A stretch of DNA of 44,263 nucleotides from a candidate division Zixibacteria bacterium CG_4_9_14_3_um_filter_46_8 (GTDB taxonomy: Bacteria; Zixibacteria; MSB-5A5; UM-FILTER-46-8). Below, piece after piece: positions 7,870-16,291 of the stretch. The stretch spans positions 1-44,263 of the forward strand of contig PFXJ01000056.1 of NCBI GenBank assembly GCA_002791595.1, written 5' to 3'. Made by a program: the position numbers and the translations under genes. The notes below the pieces were generated by a model. The model did not search any database. It saw nothing but the letters and a program-made list of their open reading frames with translations, and had not been told where the DNA came from. How positions within the stretch are numbered: the stretch's first letter is position 1; the number at the start of each line of letters is the position of its first letter.

Positions 7870-8265
7870 ATGAGAATTATCAAGGTATTTATTAGTTTTC
7901 TTTGTTTGGTTATAATCGTAGGTCTGACGGCCTACGATGCAGGGGCCGGCGTTATAGTGCAAGGAAATGCATTGTATGATGGATGTCAAGTAGGCTATGG
8001 ATGGCATAAAAAGGACATGGTTGCATTACATTCGGCTGATAGCGCTTATTTCGGACCGTGGGTTTATGTTGGTCAAACCTTGCCTCATAACTATTATCTC
8101 GCCAATGTGAATGGGCAATCGGGTTGGTATTTCGTGAAATGCACTCATTTTCTGACAGGCCACATCACTTGGCATGGGGTCTATTTATATTCTGGTCAAT
8201 CAGTTTGGCTTGATATCCACCCATGTGCAAATCAAATTACTGCACCCGAGGGCGGAGGCCCTTAG
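7870..8265 (+). CDS. Small secreted protein of unknown function
   Basis: This 131-residue protein has a clear signal peptide (FISFLCLVIIVGLTA, ending near AGAG). The mature part is rich in Gly, Tyr, Trp and His and contains Cys at DGCQVGYG, FVKCTHF and HPCANQ. It could form a small beta-sandwich stabilised by disulfides. GGGAG precedes the ATG at good spacing. I do not recognise the family. The next gene, a surface propeller-like protein, lies 75 bases downstream beyond a hairpin. Confidence 0.65.
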   Translation: MRIIKVFISFLCLVIIVGLTAYDAGAGVIVQGNALYDGCQVGYGWHKKDMVALHSADSAYFGPWVYVGQTLPHNYYLANVNGQSGWYFVKCTHFLTGHITWHGVYLYSGQSVWLDIHPCANQITAPEGGGP

Positions 8266-8293
8266 GCACAATTGCTCTTAGAAACGTAATAAT

Positions 8294-8320
8294 GCGCTCC
8301 GAAAGGCAAATTCGGAGCGC
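8294..8320 (+). terminator. Hairpin, possible terminator
   Basis: GCGCTCCGA (8294-8302) pairs perfectly with TCGGAGCGC (8312-8320) around a 9-base loop. There is no run of T after it, so termination is possible but weakly supported. It lies between the small secreted protein gene and the frameshifted surface-protein gene. Confidence 0.4.
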
Positions 8321-8340
8321 GTTCAAGATGGGAAAGTGAA

Positions 8341-8793
8341 ATGATTTTTCGAAAAATAGCATCAGTAATAGCAATTATTTTCCTAAGCATTGGGAATTTA
8401 TCGGCAGAGCCTGCTCTAATGCCAGGCTGGCCATGGCATACGATTTCACCTAATTATGATTTCTACTTCGCATTAGGTCCTTTCGACGGGCTTACATTTA
8501 TCCATAATGGGGATACGGATGAACTCCTCATCCCATTCGGTCTTGGGGATTCGACGATGTATCTATTAGACTCCGCCGCAGAACTGATGCCTGGTTGGCC
8601 GGTGAGCGATAATAGCGGGTGGGCGGGTGGCGAAGTCCCTCCGGTATTTGATGCTGATGGAGATGGTCTTGAAGAAGCATTTGTCTATACTCATCACCGA
8701 GAGGGACAAAATCCATTCCGCAATATTCATGCTCTTAACTATCTCGGTGAAGAACCGGTGGGATTCCCCATTCAAGTTTTCACCGGCGGATAG
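8341..8793 (+). CDS. N-terminal piece of a frameshifted FG-GAP-like surface protein
   Basis: This frame supplies the signal peptide (residues 1-22, ending LSA) and the first repeats of a beta-propeller-like protein. Visible motifs are LMPGWPWHT, ELMPGWPVSD and PVFDADGDGLEEAFV. It stops at 8791-8793 right after QVFTGG. The continuation IGTDHYPGRPVLIDMDLD is present in the -1 frame from 8790, so one base appears to be missing at GGCGGATAG. The two frames together form one gene, 8341-10121. The slip site is not a recognisable programmed frameshift signal. A true mutation or a consensus error is likelier. Confidence 0.75.
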   Translation: MIFRKIASVIAIIFLSIGNLSAEPALMPGWPWHTISPNYDFYFALGPFDGLTFIHNGDTDELLIPFGLGDSTMYLLDSAAELMPGWPVSDNSGWAGGEVPPVFDADGDGLEEAFVYTHHREGQNPFRNIHALNYLGEEPVGFPIQVFTGG

Positions 8794-8822
8794 GAACAGA
8801 TCATTATCCGGGAAGGCCGGTT

Positions 8823-10121
8823 TTGATAGACATGGATCTCGATTCCACTCCTGAATTCCTATTTGCGACATATTTCGATACCATATTTTATGTTTATAAA
8901 ATGAATGGGGAACGTTATAATAATTTCTATGCCAGCATATATCCAGATACCTTCATCGAGTTCCAGCTTGCAGTGGGAGACCTCGATCGTAATGGCGAAA
9001 ATGACCTTATAGTGGGTGCTGCCCACTATCTTTTTGCTTTCGACCGGTTCGGCAATCGTCTTCCCGGCTGGCCAGTTCAATTTCGCACGAATCAATATCT
9101 GACGTACTTAGGCACGCCTGTATTGGCGGATATCGACAATGATGGCTGGCTGGAGGTTTTGGTTTCGACTGAGAGAGTGGGCGATGGTAGAAGCGATGAA
9201 GGTTGGGTGGAGGTATTCCGCTACGATGGTAGCATTCAGCCAGGCTGGCCTATATATTGGGATTCTGGTATGCCTCGAACGGCACCGGTGGTTGGCGATA
9301 TCGATGGAGATGCCGACCTCGAAATCGTTATGGTGGGTCTCGATCTAAGCGAGCCAAATGGAACTTATATGTGGGCACTTGAGGCTGATGGTTCAATATT
9401 GCCAGGCTGGCCCATCGGGACAGAAAATATGTTTAGCTTTGATCCGATTATTGGAGACCTTGATGGCGATAGCTATCCAGACATATTAATAGGTTCTCAA
9501 ATGGCATATAGTGATGGCGATTCGATTTGGTCCCACTATTGGGCGTATGATTATGAGGGAAGGTTGTTGCCGGGTTGGCCTCTGCGCGTGCTTTCTTGGA
9601 ATGGCTCTGCCTCCGCATGTTTGGGTGATTTCGATATGAATGGTACGGCTAATATCGTTTTATCATCGTGCGGTGAGAGATCATTCTATTATGATGAGGG
9701 TCAGGAATCATATCTATGGATGTACGAATTGGGTTTTCCTTACGATAGTTCAAATGTGGAATGGCCGCAGGCAGGGCATGATCGATGGAACAGCAGCAAT
9801 TATGAATTCCGTGAGCCGCCCATAAGTAGTGTAGATGATGGTCCACAATCACTTCCTTACGCATTTTACTTGCAACAAAATTACCCCAATCCATTCAACT
9901 CCTCAACCAGCATCAAAATAGGCATTCCCAGAAAAGCTGAAGTGACAATAGCTATTTACAATTTAATGGGACAGCGAGTGGAGACCCTAATCAATGCTCA
10001 ATTGGAGCGAGGTGATTATGCTCTACTATGGAATGTTGCCGATTTTCCATCCGGGATTTATTTCGCTCGGCTGACCTCAGGGAAATTTGTAGTCACAAGA
10101 CGGATGGCGCTGATAAAATAA
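8823..10121 (+). CDS. C-terminal piece of the FG-GAP-like surface protein with type IX sorting domain
   Basis: The frame is open back to 8790, so the TTG at 8823 is only the first possible start in it. It carries repeated propeller units with D-x-D-x-D calcium-type loops (VLIDMDLDS, DIDGDADLEIV, DLDGDSYPDIL) and PGWP turns (RLPGWPVQF, ILPGWPIGT, LLPGWPLRV). The last 80 residues are a typical sorting domain: LQQNYPNPFNSSTSIKIGIP, then YNLMGQRVETL, SGIYFARLTSG and the end MALIK. In FCB bacteria this module directs export by the type IX system and surface attachment. With the upstream piece the full protein is about 590 residues. Confidence 0.8.
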   Translation: MIDMDLDSTPEFLFATYFDTIFYVYKMNGERYNNFYASIYPDTFIEFQLAVGDLDRNGENDLIVGAAHYLFAFDRFGNRLPGWPVQFRTNQYLTYLGTPVLADIDNDGWLEVLVSTERVGDGRSDEGWVEVFRYDGSIQPGWPIYWDSGMPRTAPVVGDIDGDADLEIVMVGLDLSEPNGTYMWALEADGSILPGWPIGTENMFSFDPIIGDLDGDSYPDILIGSQMAYSDGDSIWSHYWAYDYEGRLLPGWPLRVLSWNGSASACLGDFDMNGTANIVLSSCGERSFYYDEGQESYLWMYELGFPYDSSNVEWPQAGHDRWNSSNYEFREPPISSVDDGPQSLPYAFYLQQNYPNPFNSSTSIKIGIPRKAEVTIAIYNLMGQRVETLINAQLERGDYALLWNVADFPSGIYFARLTSGKFVVTRRMALIK

Positions 10122-10159
10122 ATGACGCTGATAAAGATTTCACCCCGCTTCCGAATGCA

Positions 10160-12667
10160 TCAGAATCTCTCCAAATTTTCGGATAGAAACGCTTTGGCGA
10201 AATATTCCGAGCTGTGATCGGTGTCCATCAGCATATCGAGTTGACGAGAACAAATGGTCAAGCGGCCCAGATCGGCCAATCGCACCCGAATCGTCTCCCG
10301 ATCATATTTCTCAAGGCGAGCCACCAGCGTGTCTCTTTGTATCTGCACATTGAAGTTCAATTGGCGTAGCACCATAGATAAGAACTGGCAACGTCTCTGT
10401 CTGCGCAGTTCGCTGGCTCCGCCACCTTCAAACCTAAAGTGAATGTAATTTTTGTTCAGGCTCATCCCGCAATAAGCATCAATCCTGCTGAAATGATAGC
10501 CTGCTTTGGTACTGAAATTCATATAACGGTCCGACATAATGGCAAAGGAAGAACCTCCCACTCCCTTGGCTTGTGCCGGGGGTCCAGCCATGCTCTCGCC
10601 AAGGACCGACAAGAAACCCTGGGTGGATAAAGCACGAGGCTGTTCCCAATTTATCCGGGGATCAATTAATCCCTCCAGAAATGCCCGCATCGGAATAGAC
10701 GCTACATCGGAAAGCGACAAATTCTGCGACACTCCGGCAACATCTGCCAATCCCCCACCGATATCCAGAACCAAAACCTGATATGGAAGTTTGTCTTTCA
10801 ATATATGAACATCCTGTCCTGAGTGTATCGCCTCATCTCCCAGATAGAACATCTCCTCGAACACTTTTTCATGCACGAACCGCGTAATATCATGAAGAGT
10901 CCTGCAATTCGACGGCTTGAATTCCGGGGAAGCCGTATCAGTCAGATAAAGCGGCGTTATATGCCTGCCGATTTGCCGAAGTTTGGTAACGACCGGTGAA
11001 TTGACAAGCGGGATAGGAGACGAGCTTGCTTCGTGTTCACTCAAAAGCAACCCATCATAGATTTCCAGCGAAGCGGCATCGACAGTAATTTTACGCCCAT
11101 TCTCCAAAACGTTAGTTGCTCCAGGCAATCCAACGATGGCAGGAATTCCAAATTCGCGCGCCAGAATAGACATGTGACCGATTGGTGATCCCACATCAGT
11201 GATAATTGCGGCGCACCTATTCATCAATTGAGCGAACTTTGGCGAAGAATGATGGGAGACCAGCACTGCTCCATCCGGGAAACTTTCGAGGTCGTCATCA
11301 TTTTTGACCTGGAATACAGGGCCAGCCCCAATACCCCGGCATGCCGCCAAACCCCCACTCAAAATTGGTTCAGTATCAAATCTGATCCTCGGCAACTCGG
11401 TAGCAGACGCCGGCTTTATGGTTACTATCGGGCGGCATTGCAGAACAAACAGGATTCCGTTTTCATCAACCGCCCATTCTATATCCTGTGGACCGCCGAA
11501 ATGGTTTTCTAACAGCCTGGCGGCCCCCATCAATTCCCGCAAGTTATTCTGGGTTAAGCCGCATACCGGTATCGATGCCATATTATCTTGAGAGACCACT
11601 ATCTCCATCGCATTTAGGCCTCCGCCAATGGCTGCATCCGGGAGGCCCGGAACAACGCTTATTACTATCTTATCTTCTGCTGGATTCTGGAGGGTTCGAG
11701 AAAACATAATTCCGCAGTATCGCGGATTAATCATCTGCAGAATTCCTGCCGCCATTTTCGTCGGAACTATGGAAAGGCCGTGCCGGAATCTATACAGCAC
11801 CGGTCCCGACCCATAGCAACTTGCCAACACCCAGCGGTAAGCATCCAATAACCAGCTTCGATCTACATTCAATTCCGTATAGAATAGACCGGCATGAGAA
11901 GCCGCTTTGTCTTCATCGACTCCACTGCTCCGAATAGCTATCAGCGAACTGCGTCCGGCCACCAATTTGTCATATTCGTCATAAATTGCTCTCGCTAATT
12001 CGTCCGGCATTGTCGCATCGAGAATCAATTTCTGGACTTCGCGGCAGGCCTTGGCGGCCGCTCTGTGGCCGCTTACCTCCGTTAGTTCTTCCAGCGCTTC
12101 CGCGCGTTCCCTGATATTATTCTCATTCATAAATCTCCCGAACGCCGCCGTCGTGACCGCAAATCCTTCAGGAACATTAAGCGCCAGGACATTCTTGATT
12201 TCGCCCAGCTTTGCCATTTTGGTGCCAACCAGCATTGAATCCCCTGCCTTCAACTCCGAGAGCGAGATAACCATCGGTCCGGTTGTTGTCCCTTCCGATA
12301 CCGGCAATTCGGATTTGATTTGGGAGCTCACCATTCCCAGCGAATCATATAGTCGATTATTATGGCCGGAGGTTAGCTGATCCAGATTCTTGACCATCAT
12401 AAATACAGTATTCAAGCCGGTCCGAATCTGACGAACCATAAGGCTGAACGAGAATGGGATTTTGCCGGATAATCGATCTTCGATATCAGCAATTAGCTGG
12501 AGGATTGAGTCGTTATGAGCGAGGATTTCGCGGAAGTATTCGTATTTTAGTCGAATCCTCTCCATATTTGCTGGTGATTCATCCTTCTTATCGCCATCCT
12601 TTTTGAGGGGCTGAAAAAGGGATCTTAATCTGCTGAGAAATGAGACCCTGTTTTGTTCGCTGGACAC
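10160..12667 (-). CDS. PEP-synthase-like protein with pyruvate/ATP-binding and phosphohistidine domains but no PEP barrel
   Basis: After about 150 residues of charged, helical N-terminal extension comes the ATP-grasp, PEP-synthase-type domain (about 150-440). It has GTKMAKLGEIKNV, IAIRSSGVDEDKAASHAG and QDIEWAVDENGILFVLQCRP. The swivelling phosphohistidine domain follows, with GSPIGHMSILAREFGIPA; the His codon is 11174-11176. PpsA and PPDK then carry a TIM barrel. Here the last 290 residues are a different domain (VLDIGGGLADVAGV, GGSSFAIMSDRYMNFSTKAG) that I do not recognise. AAGGTGA lies 8 bases before a GTG at 12667, a better fit than the TTG two codons upstream, which would be too close. 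It may transfer phosphate to another partner rather than make PEP. Confidence 0.8.
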   Translation of the reverse strand: MSSEQNRVSFLSRLRSLFQPLKKDGDKKDESPANMERIRLKYEYFREILAHNDSILQLIADIEDRLSGKIPFSFSLMVRQIRTGLNTVFMMVKNLDQLTSGHNNRLYDSLGMVSSQIKSELPVSEGTTTGPMVISLSELKAGDSMLVGTKMAKLGEIKNVLALNVPEGFAVTTAAFGRFMNENNIRERAEALEELTEVSGHRAAAKACREVQKLILDATMPDELARAIYDEYDKLVAGRSSLIAIRSSGVDEDKAASHAGLFYTELNVDRSWLLDAYRWVLASCYGSGPVLYRFRHGLSIVPTKMAAGILQMINPRYCGIMFSRTLQNPAEDKIVISVVPGLPDAAIGGGLNAMEIVVSQDNMASIPVCGLTQNNLRELMGAARLLENHFGGPQDIEWAVDENGILFVLQCRPIVTIKPASATELPRIRFDTEPILSGGLAACRGIGAGPVFQVKNDDDLESFPDGAVLVSHHSSPKFAQLMNRCAAIITDVGSPIGHMSILAREFGIPAIVGLPGATNVLENGRKITVDAASLEIYDGLLLSEHEASSSPIPLVNSPVVTKLRQIGRHITPLYLTDTASPEFKPSNCRTLHDITRFVHEKVFEEMFYLGDEAIHSGQDVHILKDKLPYQVLVLDIGGGLADVAGVSQNLSLSDVASIPMRAFLEGLIDPRINWEQPRALSTQGFLSVLGESMAGPPAQAKGVGGSSFAIMSDRYMNFSTKAGYHFSRIDAYCGMSLNKNYIHFRFEGGGASELRRQRRCQFLSMVLRQLNFNVQIQRDTLVARLEKYDRETIRVRLADLGRLTICSRQLDMLMDTDHSSEYFAKAFLSENLERF

Positions 12668-12683
12668 GTTCAATTCACCTTAT

Positions 12684-13022
12684 TTAGGCTTTCTCCCTTA
12701 GCTGGGTCAACGCTTTCTCTGCTCTTCTGGCTCGTGTTTTATATTTTTTCGCGGATTCGATAAATTCAATATATTCTCTTTTGCATGAAGGCGAAAGCTT
12801 CTTGAATACTGCGGTGGCTCTTTTGTCGGGTGATAATGCCTTTTAAGCCCACCAACCGCTCAGCCCAAACTCTTTCGCCAAATAAGCGGCGGTCTTGGTA
12901 TGACCATTCTCCTCTCTGCTCCATTTGTCGAGAATCGCATCCCATTTATCTGTGGATTTCCCCATCTTTTCCTTCACGACCTCATCCCTGATGGCGCGGG
13001 GTCCCGACTTAGTTACCGGCAT
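12684..13022 (-). pseudogene. DUF4287-like / YdeI-like protein interrupted by an in-frame stop
   Basis: The first 59 codons, starting at the ATG at 13022, read RDEVVKEKMGKSTDKWDAIL and end YLAKEFGLSGWWA. This matches the DUF4287 pattern, which normally continues after WW. A TAA follows (12845-12843). Immediately after it, in the same frame, 52 codons read LSPDKRATAVFKKLSPSCKR and IEFIESAKKYKTRARR. This is the C-terminal pattern of YdeI/OmpD-associated proteins. The frame ends at 12684, just ahead of the PEP-synthase-like gene on the same strand. It is either a broken fusion gene or a functional short DUF4287 protein followed by a relic. Confidence 0.6.
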
Positions 13023-13107
13023 TACTTTTCATCTCTTTGCAGATTTCATCCACAGTATTGATATGATAGTCCCATTCCTCCCAAAATAGCTTATCTTTGA
13101 ATTCCAT
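13009..13107 (-). CDS. Very short frame, possibly a gene remnant
   Basis: Thirty-two codons (MEFKDKLFWEEWDYHINTVD, then EICKEMKS) overlap the start of the DUF4287 frame. The amino-acid make-up looks protein-like. There is no clear ribosome-binding site and no family I recognise. It could be the tail of a lost gene that formerly preceded DUF4287. Confidence 0.25.
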   Translation of the reverse strand: MEFKDKLFWEEWDYHINTVDEICKEMKSNAGN

Positions 13108-13186
13108 TCAAATATTATTTTCGGATATGAAAAGCTATGCCTACTTTAAGAGCTACAGAGATTTAGCATCGACGCTCTTGGCACAC

Positions 13187-13215
13187 TTGACTACTTTTCT
13201 CTATCTAAATATATT
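13187..13215 (+). promoter_or_regulatory. Promoter upstream of decayed glycosyltransferase
   Basis: TTGACT (13187-13192), a 17-base spacer, then TATATT (13210-13215), ending 45 bases before the ATG at 13261. It matches the other strong promoters in the window and appears intact although its gene is not. Confidence 0.6.
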
Positions 13216-13260
13216 TCGAAACCCGATTTAAGATGATTTGCAATCGCTGATTATTACGAA

Positions 13261-14221
13261 ATGAAATTTCTTACTTCCACACGATCAATTGCTATTCTTA
13301 TATTCCTTCTGGCGTTGGCTCCGAGGATCTACCACCAATATTCATTATGGCACGGAAATATGTCTCGCAATTATCCTCAATCATTATCGGAATCATCATA
13401 TCATGGTATGGTCCATTAATATTTGTCGAAGGCAAAGTATTAGCCGAAAGTATTGCGATATTTTTGACAGCATTTGCCCTGATATTATATCAAAATCACG
13501 AGAGGGCTTAAGAATCTGGAATGCGGTTTTTGGGGGGTCTGATGATGGGTCTGGCGGTATGGGCAAGACCCAATGTGATTTTGGCTTGGCCTGTTTTCTG
13601 GATAGACCCCCTGATGAGAGATGGGGCAAAGAGGCGGGCGGTTATCCATTTTCAGACTTCATTTGCGGTAATGTTCTTACTGATGTCTGCGATGAATTCC
13701 ATCAAGGCCAATGATCTGATTGTTGGGACGGGCTCTTCGGGGATAAACATTTATCTTGGTAATCATATCGGAGCGATGGCGGCTATACTCCTGTTCAAGG
13801 GATTTCCGACAATCCTTTGAATAGCGCTACAGAATTTTAAGATGAGGCAGAAAGACTTAGTGGCACAAAGATGTATCTTTCCGAATCGGACCGATACTGG
13901 TTTGGGTAAGGTCTGGAATTCCTATCTGATGATTTGGGCCGCACCGCTATGCTCTGGCTGAGAAAATCGTGGCTGATAATTATTCCTTCCGAGACTCCAC
14001 AAAATATCAATTATGCCGCCGAGAGAATCGATTTCCCCTTGTTAAAACTGCCCTTATTTTCATTCATTTTTATTATTCCATTTGCTTTCACTGGGATCGT
14101 CGTTGCCTGGTGTAATCGAGAATGCTATTTCCCATTTTATGCATTCATAATTGCTTATTCCTTGACGATGATTATCTATTTCGTAATCCGTGAGTGTGAA
14201 TATGCTGAGAAAGGTTGCTAA
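13261..14221 (+). pseudogene. Decayed PMT/ArnT-type membrane glycosyltransferase
   Basis: Consecutive fragments in different frames rebuild one protein. An N-terminal membrane segment reads SIAILIFLLALAPRIYHQYS. After a deletion come KYVSQLSSIIIGIIISWYGP and VEGKVLAESIAIFLTAFALI. After further shifts come GLMMGLAVWARPNVILAWPV, then INIYLGNHIGA and, in another frame, GGYTPVQGISDNPL. The remainder has DEAERLSGTKMYLSESDRYW and a multi-helix C-terminus. The order is that of GT39/GT83-like polyprenol-sugar transferases (ARPN loop, Y-x-GN-A-DG motif, EA-x-R-x-x-G). At least four frameshifts, a stop and a large internal deletion make it non-functional. Confidence 0.75.
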
Positions 14222-14326
14222 AATTCCGCAAACTGGAAAGTAGCGGCCGCGTGACTTAGAACTATTCTTTAAGAGACTTCCATGCTTTTAATTGACATTT
14301 TCTCAGGGATATATTAGCTTTTATTT

Positions 14327-16291
14327 ATGAAGTATCTCGTGACCGTTTCATTACTATTTTTTCTCACAGGAAATGCAACCGGTCAGGAAGCCTCGGGGGA
14401 TTCTGTCCAGCTTCCGCAACTGAAAGAGATCCTGTTGCCGATCCTTCGCGGGGCGCTGATCACCAATGATGACCTCCGCCTCCGGGACGATTATCTTAAA
14501 AGGGATTCCATGCGTATAGCGCTGGTCGATTCCTTCATGACAGACCCGTTTTATCTGGAGGCTTTTGGCAAGGAGGTTTATGATGAGCTGGCGAAAGATC
14601 CTCCTCTCTGGAAATTGCTGAATTATTGCTCGCAACTACTTCGTCCCCTCTCGAAGGAATTCGCTCCTGTCGCACCCAATAAGTCCATCCTAAAACCTCA
14701 CGATTTACCGGGGGAAACAAACCGTCCGATCAGGCCACCCGCGGCTCAACCGAAGTTCACAAAAATGCCCGATAAACTTCGGATCTCGCTGAACACCCTG
14801 TATAATGCCGCTTTCAATGCCCGGGAATTCTATGACGAAGCATTTCGGGAAGTGAATCGTGACAGCTTGATCTATGGGTTTACGATGCTATTGACCGATG
14901 ATGAAATGAATGAGAAGAAGTCAGTGGAGGAGTTGGACAGCCTCGAAAAAATGGGTGAAGAGTGGAGCAAAGCGCTGGCTGATATCCTGCCCAGATTCAA
15001 AATGGGGGCGCTGCTCGCCGGCGGCAAGATAATGGCGAGGCCTATAGATGATTTGCTCGTTGCAGGCAAAGATGACCTATTCTCTGGGTTTAAGCTCGAG
15101 AAGCCTTCCGAAATTGAAACCGAATTAGGCAAAGTTGCTATCGGAACCGAAGCGAATGATAATTACTCCGGACGCTATTTTGCCATCATCGATCCCGGCG
15201 GCGATGATAAATATCAATTGTATCCAACGTATGGAGGCCAGATCACCGTAATCATCGATTATTCCGGCAATGATGTCTATCGATTTGTGAACGACTCTCT
15301 TTATACTTTCACTCCCACAGCCAAAACTTTGATTCGTCGTCCCCTCGGCATCGGGGGTTATAAATTCCTGATTGACTATGGCGGGGATGACATTTTCAAT
15401 GGCGATGATTTCACTCTGGCGGCAGGCATTCTTGGAATTTCGGTTTTCAAGGATTATGACGGCGATGATACTTACATTACTGATACTTTCGGGCCTGCAT
15501 CGGGAGCAATGGGAGTTGGCCTTCTGATGGATTTTAAGGGACGCGATACCTACAATGGAGCGATGTATAACGAAGGATTTGGCTTCACCGGAGGTCTGGG
15601 AATCCTCTTCGATAAAGCCGGCCACGATAATTATCTTTCCGGCGGCAAATATGGCGACATCCTTCGCTATACGGATCATTATATAACTTTTTCACAGGGT
15701 GCGGCCTATGGGCTACGGCCCTATTTTTCGGGCGGCATCGGGATGTTACTGGATGGCTCCGGGAATGATCTCTATGTTTCAGATATCTTCGGTCAGGCGT
15801 CCGGTTACTGGTATTCTGCCGGAATTATTTATGATGCCTCGGGCAATGACCGGTATCAGAGTTTCCAGTATGCGCAGGGAGCAGGAGCCCACATGGCGGT
15901 CGGATGTCTCCGCGACGATTCCGGGGATGATGTCTATTTTTCCAAAGGCGTTTCTCAAGGATGCGGCCATGATTACTGTCAGGGATGGTTAGTCGATTAT
16001 TCCGGCAATGACCTTTATAGCGCTTATGATCTTTCTCAGGGAGCCGGTTCCGCCAACGGCATCGGCGCCATAATCGATATCAAGGGCGATGACCGCTACT
16101 ATGTAAAATCAGACCAAAATACGCAGGGATATGGAAGGCCTAACCGGGAATATGGTTCCATCGGCCTGTTTTATGATGGCGCCGGCCTCGATCATTATGT
16201 GGGCGGTTTGGGAAAAGATTCAGACATCTGGATATATTCCACGTGGGGCATTGGCTGGGATCAGCCAACGGACAGTACGAAGACAAAATGA
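14327..16291 (+). CDS. Secreted protein with twelve D-x-G-x-D-x-Y repeats
   Basis: This 654-residue protein has a signal peptide (residues 1-20, ending NATG). A helical, charged N-terminal half of about 280 residues follows. From about residue 288 to 620 the motif D-(x)-x-G-x-D-x-Y/F recurs twelve times at 25-45-residue spacing: DPGGDDKY, DYSGNDVY, DYGGDDIF, DYDGDDTY, DFKGRDTY, DKAGHDNY, DGSGNDLY, DASGNDRY, DDSGDDVY, DYSGNDLY, DIKGDDRY and DGAGLDHY. Glycine-rich linkers such as FSQGAAYG and YAQGAGAHM separate them. The spacing suggests a beta-solenoid or propeller with Asp-rich, possibly calcium-binding, turns. Its ATGA overlap with the HEAT-repeat gene implies coupled synthesis. I cannot name a function. 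Confidence 0.75.
   Translation: MKYLVTVSLLFFLTGNATGQEASGDSVQLPQLKEILLPILRGALITNDDLRLRDDYLKRDSMRIALVDSFMTDPFYLEAFGKEVYDELAKDPPLWKLLNYCSQLLRPLSKEFAPVAPNKSILKPHDLPGETNRPIRPPAAQPKFTKMPDKLRISLNTLYNAAFNAREFYDEAFREVNRDSLIYGFTMLLTDDEMNEKKSVEELDSLEKMGEEWSKALADILPRFKMGALLAGGKIMARPIDDLLVAGKDDLFSGFKLEKPSEIETELGKVAIGTEANDNYSGRYFAIIDPGGDDKYQLYPTYGGQITVIIDYSGNDVYRFVNDSLYTFTPTAKTLIRRPLGIGGYKFLIDYGGDDIFNGDDFTLAAGILGISVFKDYDGDDTYITDTFGPASGAMGVGLLMDFKGRDTYNGAMYNEGFGFTGGLGILFDKAGHDNYLSGGKYGDILRYTDHYITFSQGAAYGLRPYFSGGIGMLLDGSGNDLYVSDIFGQASGYWYSAGIIYDASGNDRYQSFQYAQGAGAHMAVGCLRDDSGDDVYFSKGVSQGCGHDYCQGWLVDYSGNDLYSAYDLSQGAGSANGIGAIIDIKGDDRYYVKSDQNTQGYGRPNREYGSIGLFYDGAGLDHYVGGLGKDSDIWIYSTWGIGWDQPTDSTKTK

Noticed and set aside
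14292-14315. TTGACA and TATATT ahead of the twelve-repeat protein gene
   Set aside because: The spacer is only 12 bases, too short for a standard promoter.
15125-15679. A 184-codon antisense frame within the repeat-protein gene
   Set aside because: It arises from the repetitive GAT/GGC codons of the sense strand, and its Ile-rich product is typical of a shadow frame.
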